Shown here: positions 1-7,697 of the stretch, piece by piece
Layout of the letters: each line of letters opens with the position of its first letter
Numbering within the stretch: position 1 is the first letter of the stretch
Assembly: GCA_002451165.1 (NCBI GenBank)
Contig: DKBH01000036.1
Location: 1 to 20,392 of the forward strand
Direction: 5' to 3'
Source of the DNA: Nitrospiraceae bacterium UBA6905
Lineage (GTDB): Bacteria > Nitrospirota > Thermodesulfovibrionia > Thermodesulfovibrionales > UBA6898
Length of the DNA stretch: 20,392 bases
The notes under the pieces: generated by a model
Seen by the model: the letters and a program-made list of their open reading frames with translations, nothing else
What the model was told of the DNA's origin: nothing
Database searches by the model: none
Program-made: the position numbers and the translations under genes

Positions 1-2870
1 GATATTTCTATGCCCATCGCAAGACGCTCGAGGAATGATTCCTCTTGAGTCGGCGCATTCGCAATATCCAGCATGATTTCACCAAGTGTCTTGTTTCTCA
101 GTGACAGATCGTCCCAAATCTTCCAAGCCTCTTCTGGCGTAGCAGGTCCTACCCCCATGACACCCTTCAGCGACTGCTGCATATCATCGATCAAAAAAAG
201 AATAGCCCGATTGAATCCCATGCCATCGCTCATGGTGACCGCAGTCAAGACCATTCTCAGCAGCTTGTTAAGTTCCAGCGTACTCCGCATGGCGGAACTG
301 ATGAAGAAAAGCCGCGACATCTCTTGGCTGCGTCTGATCAGTTCCTTTTCGACACGTTTCTTTTCTGATATATCACGCGATATTCCACAGATCCCTATCA
401 CCTCGCCAGCCGCGTCTTTGATAGGGGAAAGGGTGAGACTCACTTCAATAATGCTCCCGTCCTTCTTTCTTCGCAGGGTCTCAATATCTTTGAGCACCTC
501 ACCCTGCTTGAGACGTGCAATGTTCTCGTTCTCACCCTCGCGAATGATGTCCGGAACAAACGGCAGAAACTTTCCCGTGACCTCCTCTTCTGAAAATCCG
601 AATATCCTTTCTGCCCCCTCGTTCCATGATGTTACAATACCATCAAGATCACTGGTGACGATGGCATCGGCTGAATTATTGATGATGCTTTCAAGATACT
701 CCTTGGTCTGGATAACTTCCCGGTACAGGCTCAGTGTTTCTTCCTGATAAAGGATACGTTCGGTGATATCCATAATGAAAATAACGCATTCAGATACCTC
801 TCCTTTTTCATTGCGAATCGGATACGCAGTAAGTTCAGCGTAATTCACGCCGCGAGATTGGGTTATGGCATTTATGTCACCGGTTTCAAAAGTTGGTTTG
901 GACGCGCAATGGGGACATATGCCGATCTTGTCATGAAAAATCTCCTGGCTGTCTTTTCCGACCAGCTCTACGCCAGGAATTCCAACCCAGTCCTCGATAT
1001 ATTTATTGGCTGAAGTAACAATAAAGTTGCGGTCCAGCGTTATGATCCCCCCCTGCACACTGTCAAACAGGATATTTAGCCGCTTCTTTTCCTCTACTGC
1101 AAGCCGCTGTCTTCTTACCTCTTCTTCATAGATCCTCGCTTTCTCGATCGCAATGGCGGAGATTGACGCAAATCCCTCAAGGGTGCTGAGGTCTTCTGAT
1201 GAAAAAGGTATGCGTCCACGTTTGGCGTCATGTTTATCGTAGAGGCTCAGCGTTCCGATAATAGTATCACCCACCTTAAGCGGAACACAAATCGCAGTCT
1301 TGATATTAAGTTCCGGAATCTTCATATTCACTGAAATTCGGTCGGTATCCTCTACAAGCATTGGTTTGCCGTGTTCTACTACCCACCCCGCGATTCCCTC
1401 TCCCCGGAGCAGCTGAAGAGATTGTTCCATATCCTTGCTAAGACCATACGAGGATTTAATCCTTAAGACATCTTGCTCGAGCAGTCGGATGATGCACCCG
1501 CGGGAGGAGACAAGCTGTGCTATCTCCTCCGCGATCTTTCTCAGCAGCGTGTCGAGATCAAGCACTGAAGTGACGGCGCTGCTGAGGTCAAGGAGAACCG
1601 TCATCTTCTCAGCATGTTGCTTCGCCGCATGATAAAGTTCTGCATTGCGGATTACCGCGGCGATCGTATGAGAAATGATTTTCAAGACATTTTTTTCATC
1701 GTCCGAGAATACATAGGATGTCCGATTGCGAATCATCATCAAGCCAATACACGCTGCGTCGCGAATGATAGGGATCGCGATACCGGACTCGTGCTGTTGT
1801 TTCGCCAGCCCAAGCTTCATCATCACCTCTTCGAAATCCCTGTCGATGAGCTTCTCCGGTTCTTCACAAATTTGTGCTTCGGAAAGAGCTTCCCGTGAAA
1901 AGTTCGGCCTTAATTCTGCATCTCGCGGGTCATTTGAAGCCTCAAGATGAACGATAGCATCGTCTGAACTGTACATATAAATAGCGCAACTGTCGTAATG
2001 CATCCTCATAGCAACGGTCTCGACAATGTATTGAAAAATGTCTTTCAGCTCAAGAGTCCTACCCGTCACCCCTGCAATATCGAGAAGCAGCTTCGTCTCA
2101 TCCAGTTTGCTCCTCACTTTGATGCTGGAAGCCTCGAGCTCGGCCACCATATCATCGAATCTACGAGCAACAACACCGAACTCATCGGCTCTGTCCAGAT
2201 GAATCCGGTAGGAAAGATCTCCCCCGCTGATTTTTTCAGTCGCCTTCAAAAGCTCGTTGATCGGATTGGATATGGTTTTGCGGATACTAATAAAAAGGAG
2301 AACCGAGATGAGCGATGTAAAAATTATCAGCGATGCGTGGTACGTAATCATTCGTTGCTTAGTCTTTTCTGCAGATTGTGCCGCCTCTGTCACCGCCACG
2401 AGAGAATATTCCTGTACCTCATCAATGCTCGCAATGATATCAAGTGCTACAGCTTCAATATCCTTGATACGGTCAACCGTCTGTGCCGTCCCGGTAAGAT
2501 CAGGCCTACTCAGGATCTTCCGCGACGCATCCAGTATTGTCTGGAACTTTCGGCTGATGGCCTCCAGGGCATCCCGATGTTCCGACTTTACACTGAGAGT
2601 TCCGAAACTCTTATAGACTGCGGCAAGCCTCTTGCCATAGAGCTTCTTGTATTTAACATCGCCCGTGAAACCCCATTCCCTGATCACATCAACAAAGTCA
2701 GATATGTTCCTGTCCAGTTCGTTCAGCATCTTTGTCTCTTCGCTGACCGTGGCGAGAGAACTCATTTGTTTGTTCAGCGTATCAAAGATCAGGATTGTTC
2801 CGGTAACAAGGAATGCGACAATCAACAAGAATATCGACAACAGCAGAGAAAGCTTCTTGCGTAGGGTCAT
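1..2870 (-). CDS. Multi-domain membrane sensor protein, probably a histidine kinase (partial, C-terminus beyond window)
   Basis: The frame is open for 956 codons from ATG at 2870 to the left edge without a stop, so the output domain is not seen. In order I read: TM1 (about residues 7-27); a periplasmic helical sensor region (28-175); TM2 (about 178-196); HAMP (about 197-248, with SNPINELLKATEKISGGDL); GAF (about 265-410); a second GAF (about 425-580, with RGEGIAGWVVEHGKPMLVED); PAS (about 595-705, with CPHC at residues 652-655); PAS-PAC (about 715-840, with RRKDGSIIEVSLTLSPIKD); and the start of a third GAF (from about 860, with GVGPATPEEAWKIW). It should sense a periplasmic cue and cytosolic ligands at the inner membrane. 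The ATG overlaps the glgA stop (ATGA, 2867-2870), so it is the last visible gene of the galT-glgA operon and probably translationally coupled. A HisKA/HATPase output is the commonest for this layout, but a diguanylate cyclase or phosphatase output is possible. Confidence 0.9.
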   Translation of the reverse strand, partial: MTLRKKLSLLLSIFLLIVAFLVTGTILIFDTLNKQMSSLATVSEETKMLNELDRNISDFVDVIREWGFTGDVKYKKLYGKRLAAVYKSFGTLSVKSEHRDALEAISRKFQTILDASRKILSRPDLTGTAQTVDRIKDIEAVALDIIASIDEVQEYSLVAVTEAAQSAEKTKQRMITYHASLIIFTSLISVLLFISIRKTISNPINELLKATEKISGGDLSYRIHLDRADEFGVVARRFDDMVAELEASSIKVRSKLDETKLLLDIAGVTGRTLELKDIFQYIVETVAMRMHYDSCAIYMYSSDDAIVHLEASNDPRDAELRPNFSREALSEAQICEEPEKLIDRDFEEVMMKLGLAKQQHESGIAIPIIRDAACIGLMMIRNRTSYVFSDDEKNVLKIISHTIAAVIRNAELYHAAKQHAEKMTVLLDLSSAVTSVLDLDTLLRKIAEEIAQLVSSRGCIIRLLEQDVLRIKSSYGLSKDMEQSLQLLRGEGIAGWVVEHGKPMLVEDTDRISVNMKIPELNIKTAICVPLKVGDTIIGTLSLYDKHDAKRGRIPFSSEDLSTLEGFASISAIAIEKARIYEEEVRRQRLAVEEKKRLNILFDSVQGGIITLDRNFIVTSANKYIEDWVGIPGVELVGKDSQEIFHDKIGICPHCASKPTFETGDINAITQSRGVNYAELTAYPIRNEKGEVSECVIFIMDITERILYQEETLSLYREVIQTKEYLESIINNSADAIVTSDLDGIVTSWNEGAERIFGFSEEEVTGKFLPFVPDIIREGENENIARLKQGEVLKDIETLRRKKDGSIIEVSLTLSPIKDAAGEVIGICGISRDISEKKRVEKELIRRSQEMSRLFFISSAMRSTLELNKLLRMVLTAVTMSDGMGFNRAILFLIDDMQQSLKGVMGVGPATPEEAWKIWDDLSLRNKTLGEIMLDIANAPTQEESFLERLAMGIEI

Positions 2871-4318
2871 AGCAAGGCCTTTTTCGCGGCCCTCTCGTAA
2901 AGCGTGTGATACGCTTCTGCCGAGCTTTGCCAAAAAAACTTCTTGCGCATACCCTGCTGGATTATCTTTGCCATACTCCCAGCATTCCGATAAATGCAAA
3001 GGGCACGCTTTATTGCTTCCTGCATTGCTGCTGGCGTGAAGTCACGAAAAAGAATTCCGCTCCCGTTTTCCCGAAGATGATCGTAATCATCGATCGTATC
3101 AACAAGCCCACCGGTCTTCCGTGCAACGGGAACCGTCCCATATCTCATTGCAATAAGCTGTCCGATTCCGCAGGGTTCGTACTGGGAGGGCATAAGAAAG
3201 AAATCGGCTGCCGCATAAATGTGGTGTGCCACAGCTTCATCGAACCCAATCGTGATCCTCACACTGCCGGCATGCTGACGTTCTTTATGGACGAAAGCCG
3301 TATGATACGCTTCATCGCCCTTCCCCAAGACAGCGATAGTGACACCCAGGGCTATAAGTTCATCAAATGAATTCAGGAGCAGATCAAGCCCCTTCTGACT
3401 TGACAGTCTGCTCACCATGCCCAAAAGGGGTGCCATCTTGTTAGTGATGCGCGCTTGCCGGCAGAACTTTCTCTTGCATTCTTGCTTGCCCTTCAAATTC
3501 TCATCACTATATGCGGCATGAAGTAGCTCATCATCTGCAGGATTCCATTCGACAGGATCGATTCCGTTAATGATGCCATACAAATCATCCTGGCGCGTGC
3601 GGAGAAGACCATCAAGGCCAAATCCCTGCTCGGGTGTTAGAATCTCCCTTGCATAAGTAGGACTGACCGTGTTAAGAATATCCGCATACAGAAGGCCTGC
3701 CTTGAGAAAGTTCAGCTGTCCGTAAAACTCGAGCTTCTCAGGAATGAAAAATTCTCTTCCCAGCCCCATATATTCCATGGTACCTGCATCGAAAAGGCCC
3801 TGATATCCGAGGTTGTGCACAGTCAGCAGCGTAGCGGTTTTGCGAAACTGTTTGTGGCGGGCATAAAGCGTCTTCAGATAAAGCGGGATTAACCCGGTCT
3901 GCCAATCATTACAGTGTATAACATCAGGCTCGATACGAAGAGCACGACATGTTTCAAGGACAGCCCTCGAGAAGAATATGTAACGTATTGCATTATCTGT
4001 AAAATCTCCTTCAGCCGTGCCGTAAAGCTCGGGTCTGCCAAAAAAAGCATCACACTCAATAAAATATGCTTCAGGATATTTTTCTTTATCAGACGCCCAG
4101 AGAATTCCCTCGATTTCAAAGTTGCCAAGAGGAACCCGTACGATTTTTCCTGTCTTATACAGTTTAAATCGCTTCTTGATCACTGAATAGAGGGGTAGGA
4201 TCAGAGAAACATTCAGCTTGCCACTGCGGAATTCCTTAAGCAGCGCTCCGGTTACGTCGGCAAGGCCTCCTGTTTTTGCATATGGTACGGCTTCAGAACA
4301 TGCTATAAGAACGTTCAA
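2867..4318 (-). CDS. glgA: Glycogen synthase (ADP-glucose type, GT5)
   Basis: This cytoplasmic enzyme transfers glucose from ADP-glucose to the growing alpha-1,4-glucan in glycogen synthesis. At 483 aa it is normal length for bacterial GlgA. The N-terminal domain has the KTGGL nucleotide-sugar motif (residues 15-19, in SEAVPYAKTGGLADV), DWQTGLIPLYL, HNLGYQGLF and the NTVSPTYAREI segment. The C-terminal domain has SRLSSQKGLDLL and the active-site stretch YEPCGIGQLIAMRYGTVPV followed by RKTGGLVDT. The start codon is TTG at 4316-4318: it overlaps the galT stop (TTGA), the N-terminus aligns with the family there, and the next in-frame Met is far inside the protein. Its stop overlaps the sensor gene start. 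Expression is probably driven by the promoter upstream of galT. Identity is secure; preference for ADP-glucose over UDP-glucose is a family expectation. Confidence 0.96.
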   Translation of the reverse strand: MNVLIACSEAVPYAKTGGLADVTGALLKEFRSGKLNVSLILPLYSVIKKRFKLYKTGKIVRVPLGNFEIEGILWASDKEKYPEAYFIECDAFFGRPELYGTAEGDFTDNAIRYIFFSRAVLETCRALRIEPDVIHCNDWQTGLIPLYLKTLYARHKQFRKTATLLTVHNLGYQGLFDAGTMEYMGLGREFFIPEKLEFYGQLNFLKAGLLYADILNTVSPTYAREILTPEQGFGLDGLLRTRQDDLYGIINGIDPVEWNPADDELLHAAYSDENLKGKQECKRKFCRQARITNKMAPLLGMVSRLSSQKGLDLLLNSFDELIALGVTIAVLGKGDEAYHTAFVHKERQHAGSVRITIGFDEAVAHHIYAAADFFLMPSQYEPCGIGQLIAMRYGTVPVARKTGGLVDTIDDYDHLRENGSGILFRDFTPAAMQEAIKRALCIYRNAGSMAKIIQQGMRKKFFWQSSAEAYHTLYERAAKKALL

Positions 4319-5310
4319 ATCCTGGCCTCGCGCATGAACTTCGCAGATTCTTCAGGAGGAGTAGGATTGATATAAAAACCAGACCCCCACTCAAACCCCG
4401 CTATTCTTGTAAGTTTCGGCACGATTTCTATATGCCAGTGATAATAGTCATTGATCTCATCATAAAATGGCGACGTATGAATGACAAAGTTGTACGGGGG
4501 CGTGTCAAGAATCCTGTCCATCTGACGCAAGATCCTCTGGAAGATCTCTGCAAGCTCGAAAAAGTCCTTTTCCGGAGGCCTGAACATTGAGTCGTGATGC
4601 TTTGGTAATATCCACGTTTCGAATGGTGCACGGGGGGCAAACGGAGCCATTGCAACATATTTAGCATTTTCATAGATGACCCTTTTCCCGTCAGCAATCT
4701 CCTGGTTGATGACATCGCAAAAAATGCATCTCTCCTTGAACTCAAAGTGCTGCCGCGCCGAGTCGAGTTCCTCCTTGACCAACTTGGGAACAATGGGAAG
4801 AGCGATCAGTTGCGTGTGGGTATGCTCCAGTGACGCACCAGCCACCTCGCCTTCATTCTTAAATACCAGACAGTATTTGAAGCGCTGGTCTTTTTTCAGG
4901 TCCGAAAGCCTCAGAAACGCAGCCCAGAGCACATCCTCCACAGCCTTCTGCTGCATGGTAGCAAGTGAGAGGTTATGATCAGGAGTTTCGATGATGACCT
5001 CATGGGCACCAACTCCGTTCATCTTATCAAATATGCCTTCACCGGTCTTGTTCAGATCACCGTAGATTTGAAGAGCCGGAAATTTATTCGGCATCACTCT
5101 TAGACTCCACCCCGGGCCATTGGCCAATGAGCCAGCAGGTCTGAAGGCCATGATCTCAGGAGGCGTCGTATATTCATTTCCCGGACAGAACGGACAGAAC
5201 CCCCCCTTTTTTCTCTGTGTGACCGAAAGAAAATCGGTCGGCCGTTTTCCCCGCTCGACTGATATAATCACCCATCGTCCTACGATGGGGTCTTTTCTGA
5301 GTTCAGGCAT
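4315..5310 (-). CDS. galT: GalT-family nucleotidyltransferase: galactose-1-phosphate uridylyltransferase or ADP-glucose phosphorylase
   Basis: A HIT-superfamily enzyme of 331 aa. I start it at ATG 5310, not at the in-frame ATG 5328, because GAGGGGG (5315-5321) lies at proper distance before 5310 and the product then begins MPELRKDPIVGRWVIIS, as is typical of the family. Visible ligands are C39 and C42 (FCPFC), H112 (ETPDHNL) and H163 for a first zinc; H165 in HTHTQ is the expected nucleotidylated histidine. C195 and C198 (CIFC), H238 or H239 and H291 or H293 fit a second zinc site. As I recall, E. coli GalT lacks that second CxxC, while the Arabidopsis ADP-glucose phosphorylase has it. Sitting directly upstream of glgA (4-bp overlap), it may act on ADP-glucose/glucose-1-phosphate instead of, or besides, UDP-galactose. 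Family assignment is firm; substrate is not. Confidence 0.9.
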   Translation of the reverse strand: MPELRKDPIVGRWVIISVERGKRPTDFLSVTQRKKGGFCPFCPGNEYTTPPEIMAFRPAGSLANGPGWSLRVMPNKFPALQIYGDLNKTGEGIFDKMNGVGAHEVIIETPDHNLSLATMQQKAVEDVLWAAFLRLSDLKKDQRFKYCLVFKNEGEVAGASLEHTHTQLIALPIVPKLVKEELDSARQHFEFKERCIFCDVINQEIADGKRVIYENAKYVAMAPFAPRAPFETWILPKHHDSMFRPPEKDFFELAEIFQRILRQMDRILDTPPYNFVIHTSPFYDEINDYYHWHIEIVPKLTRIAGFEWGSGFYINPTPPEESAKFMREARI

Positions 5311-5314
5311 CCTA

Positions 5315-5321
5315 CCCCCTC
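5315..5321 (-). promoter_or_regulatory. Ribosome binding site deciding the galT start
   Basis: Reading the minus strand, GAGGGGG ends four bases before ATG 5310. The upstream in-frame ATG at 5328 has only CCTTGC before it. This favours the shorter protein by six residues. Confidence 0.75.
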
Positions 5322-5380
5322 TAACCATGCAAGGGCGGAGAACTGCTCCCTCGGCATGCTTTCTTGCAATATTTTTCGTT

Positions 5381-5389
5381 ATTATATCA
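5381..5389 (-). promoter_or_regulatory. Extended -10 promoter of the galT-glgA-sensor operon
   Basis: The minus strand reads TGATATAAT, a consensus TATAAT with the TGn extension. No good -35 hexamer is seen at 16-18 bp, which is tolerated by extended -10 promoters. Transcription would start near 5374 and leave a leader of about 64 nt before the preferred galT start. It lies in the short divergent gap with the MBL-fold gene, whose start codon is only about 20 bp away. Confidence 0.65.
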
Positions 5390-5407
5390 TAGAACTTATC
5401 TGCTTAA

Positions 5408-6385
5408 ATGAAGCCAACTTTTCATCATAAGCTTCTGAATGGTGTCTTTGGAGACCCCTGTTTACAGGTGCGAATACTTCGAGAGCGACGGTCGTTCCTC
5501 TTCGATCTTGGAGATATTCATACTCTTTCTCCCGTCGAGCTCAATCGCATAACCGCTGTTTTCATTAGCCATACGCATATTGATCATTTTGTAGGTTTCG
5601 ATACCCTGCTCAGGGCGTCCTTGAGAAGGACTGAGCCCCTGACCATATATGGGCCTGTCGGCATCATTAGAAACGTCGAGGGGAAACTCAGAGGCTACTC
5701 CTGGAACCTTATAAAGGGATATCCCCTCGTTGCCACCATCGTTGAATTTGACGGCAGATATATTCGCAGAGCTGCATTCAGTGCAGATGATCGCTTCATG
5801 AAACAATCGTTTTCGCGCACCGTATCCGGCGGTATACTACTTGAACATCCATTATATAAGGTCAAAGCAGCCGTGCTCGATCATGGGATTCCTTGTCTTG
5901 CATTTTCACTTGAAGAACCATTCCACATAAATATCGATAAGGACAGGCTGATCAGGAAAAAGCTTGCGATTGGACCCTGGCTGGCGGAACTGAAACGGAA
6001 AGTAAGGGAAGGAAACAGGGAAGGATTCCTAGTTATTGGCGAAAAAAAACATCCCATAAGCAGGTTGCTCGATATTGTACGGATAGTCAAGGGTCAGAAG
6101 ATATGTTTTGCAACCGATATTGCTATTAGCCCTAGGAACACCGAACGGCTGATCGAGCTGGCCAAAGACGCTGATATATTCTATTGTGAGGCTTATTTCA
6201 TGGAAAAGAACAGAGACCTCGCGATTGATCGCTTTCACTTGACGACGCAAGAATGCGGTCGTATAGCGCGCCTCGCCGGGGTTAAAAACCTCTACCCCAT
6301 GCATTTCTCAGCGAGGTACATTGGGCACGAAAAAGAGCTGATCAGAGAGGTTAAGGAGGAATTCGGGAAGATTGCTGTTCAATGA
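5408..6385 (+). CDS. MBL-fold metallohydrolase, ribonuclease Z-like
   Basis: The 325-aa protein carries the zinc-binding HTHIDH motif (H55, H57, D59, H60). Later elements are typical of the RNase Z/ElaC branch: LDHGIPCLAFSLEE in the middle, FATDIA for the bridging aspartate, FHLTTQECGRIA, and MHFSARY with the last metal histidine. RNase Z removes 3' trailers of tRNA precursors. The N-terminus (NGVFGDPCLQVRI...FLFDLGD) differs from the classical FLGTGxGxP start of RNase Z, so it may be a related hydrolase with another ester or RNA substrate. ATG 5408 is preceded at once by an in-frame TAA and by no clear Shine-Dalgarno, but no better start exists downstream. It is a single gene divergent from galT; no link to the glycogen genes is evident. 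Fold is certain, substrate moderately so. Confidence 0.85.
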   Translation: MKPTFHHKLLNGVFGDPCLQVRILRERRSFLFDLGDIHTLSPVELNRITAVFISHTHIDHFVGFDTLLRASLRRTEPLTIYGPVGIIRNVEGKLRGYSWNLIKGYPLVATIVEFDGRYIRRAAFSADDRFMKQSFSRTVSGGILLEHPLYKVKAAVLDHGIPCLAFSLEEPFHINIDKDRLIRKKLAIGPWLAELKRKVREGNREGFLVIGEKKHPISRLLDIVRIVKGQKICFATDIAISPRNTERLIELAKDADIFYCEAYFMEKNRDLAIDRFHLTTQECGRIARLAGVKNLYPMHFSARYIGHEKELIREVKEEFGKIAVQ

Positions 6386-6860
6386 ACACGTTTTTACTTT
6401 CTTCTTGACAGAGAGATTGCATGCCATTATCAGCAATCAGTATGAGGAGCTTTCTGATTGTTAACAAATCTGCATAATACGTCGAGGAACACTTTGAACA
6501 GACACTGCTCGTATCGCATACCCCTTGCCGCTGCTTGAAGGACGTAATGCGTTACGTGACTGGCATCAAATGTGCTGCACCTATAAACCGACCATCTCTT
6601 CATAAAAAACGCCAGCTCGTTAAAAGGCATTCCGTATGTCCCTCGCATCTTCTTTTTGATCCCTCCGTTTTGCTGCATCCTATATTAAGAGGATAACGCA
6701 AGCAAAAAAAGAAAGACGGGCATCTACAGATAAATGATACGAACTTCATGAAAGACCAAAATTATACTTCTACCAGGATGATATGAGCGATTAATTCGCT
6801 CAGCTTAAAGCCTCAACTGCACTAAGAAAATTCTGCTCGCTTTAACGTTGGGCATTAGAA
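6386..6860. other. Gap of about 475 bp between the convergent MBL-fold and nadC genes
   Basis: No recognised gene or RNA. It contains one unconvincing small minus-strand ORF (6430-6678), a perfect 6-bp inverted repeat ACGTAA-TGCG-TTACGT (6542-6557), and a hairpin GAGCGA-TTAAT-TCGCTC (6785-6801). On the minus strand a TATAAT (6761-6766) lies just past that hairpin, without a -35 box. On the plus strand TTGACA (6405-6410), a 17-bp spacer and TATCAG form a weak promoter-like match with no gene after it. No U-tract terminator is seen for either flanking gene. Confidence 0.5.
6430..6678 (-). CDS. Doubtful small hypothetical protein
   Basis: An open frame of 82 codons with no family I recognise. 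It is rich in Arg, Cys and aromatic residues, with no signal peptide or membrane segment. The first ATG (6678) lacks a properly spaced ribosome binding site. A later in-frame ATG (MRGTYGMPFNEL) is preceded by GGAGGG, but about 12 bases away. It does not overlap other genes and is the only open frame of note in the gap. It could be a real short gene, a decayed gene or chance. Confidence 0.25.
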   Translation of the reverse strand: MQQNGGIKKKMRGTYGMPFNELAFFMKRWSVYRCSTFDASHVTHYVLQAAARGMRYEQCLFKVFLDVLCRFVNNQKAPHTDC

Positions 6861-7697
6861 CTACTGGACGATCTTAAGACTAATATCTGCTGCGGCAACC
6901 GAATGCGTCAACGAGCCGACCGAGATCATATTAACACCGGTCTCCGCAATTTGTCTGACATTATCAAGCGATACATTGCCCGAGGCCTCAAGAAGAACCT
7001 TGCCCTTAACGATTTTTACTGCTTCAGCCATATCCTGAATCGACATATTATCAAGCATGATAATATCCGGCTCCGCAGCAAGGGCTTCTTCAAGGTCCTT
7101 CAGGTTCTCGACCTCGACTTCAATCCTAGCAGGATGATGACCGGCCTTTGCGCGCAATACCGCCTGACGGATACCCCCAACTGCTTCGATATGATTGTCC
7201 TTTATCAGGATACCGTCAAAAAGACCGAAACGATGGTTCACGCCACCACCTATCCTGACCGCATATTTTTCCATAAAACGATGACACGGTGTTGTTTTAC
7301 GCGTATCCAGGATTTTTGCGCTCGTACCAGATATTGCATCAACAAACCGTGACGTAAGTGTTGCTATTCCCGATAGTCTTTGCAGAATATTAAGGCTCGT
7401 TCGTTCGCCTGCGAGAAGCAGTCGGGTCTTTCCCGATACCTCCCCGAGCACATGACCTTTTCGAACCATTGCTCCTTCTGCATGAAATGATTTACATACG
7501 ACTGAGCTATCCAAGAGGCGAAAGACCAACTGTGCGAAGGGAAATCCGGCGAGCACAAAGTTACCTTTTGCAATAAAAAGCGCCCTGGCCTCGCTCTGTT
7601 CAGGAATTATTAACGATGAGGTAAGATCGCCGTGACCGAGGTCCTCCTCCAAGGCATGCTGCAATAAATCGGTTACACTTGCAGGGATATCCATCAT
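6861..7697 (-). CDS. nadC: Nicotinate-nucleotide pyrophosphorylase (quinolinate phosphoribosyltransferase)
   Basis: This cytoplasmic enzyme converts quinolinate and PRPP to nicotinate mononucleotide, CO2 and pyrophosphate, the committing step of de novo NAD synthesis. Its 278 aa is the standard length. Diagnostic stretches in order are EEDLGHGDLTSSLI near the N-terminus, LNILQRLSGIAT, ILDTRKTTPCHR, KYAVRIGGGVNHRFGLFDG, ILIKDNHI, EVEVENLKDLEEAL, IMLDNMS, LEASGNVSLDNVR and GVNMISVGSLTHS, so the whole active site is intact. The start ATG 7697 (or the adjacent ATG 7694) overlaps the valS stop in ATGATGG, so nadC is coupled to valS. nadA and nadB are not in the window. Confidence 0.97.
   Translation of the reverse strand: MMDIPASVTDLLQHALEEDLGHGDLTSSLIIPEQSEARALFIAKGNFVLAGFPFAQLVFRLLDSSVVCKSFHAEGAMVRKGHVLGEVSGKTRLLLAGERTSLNILQRLSGIATLTSRFVDAISGTSAKILDTRKTTPCHRFMEKYAVRIGGGVNHRFGLFDGILIKDNHIEAVGGIRQAVLRAKAGHHPARIEVEVENLKDLEEALAAEPDIIMLDNMSIQDMAEAVKIVKGKVLLEASGNVSLDNVRQIAETGVNMISVGSLTHSVAAADISLKIVQ

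Noticed and set aside
2257..3370. Several plus-strand open frames of 100-290 codons over the sensor and glgA
   Set aside because: They are antisense to clearly conserved proteins, have odd composition and no recognisable domains.
6405..6433. TTGACA-17-TATCAG as a promoter on the plus strand
   Set aside because: The -10 is poor and no plus-strand gene follows before nadC on the opposite strand.
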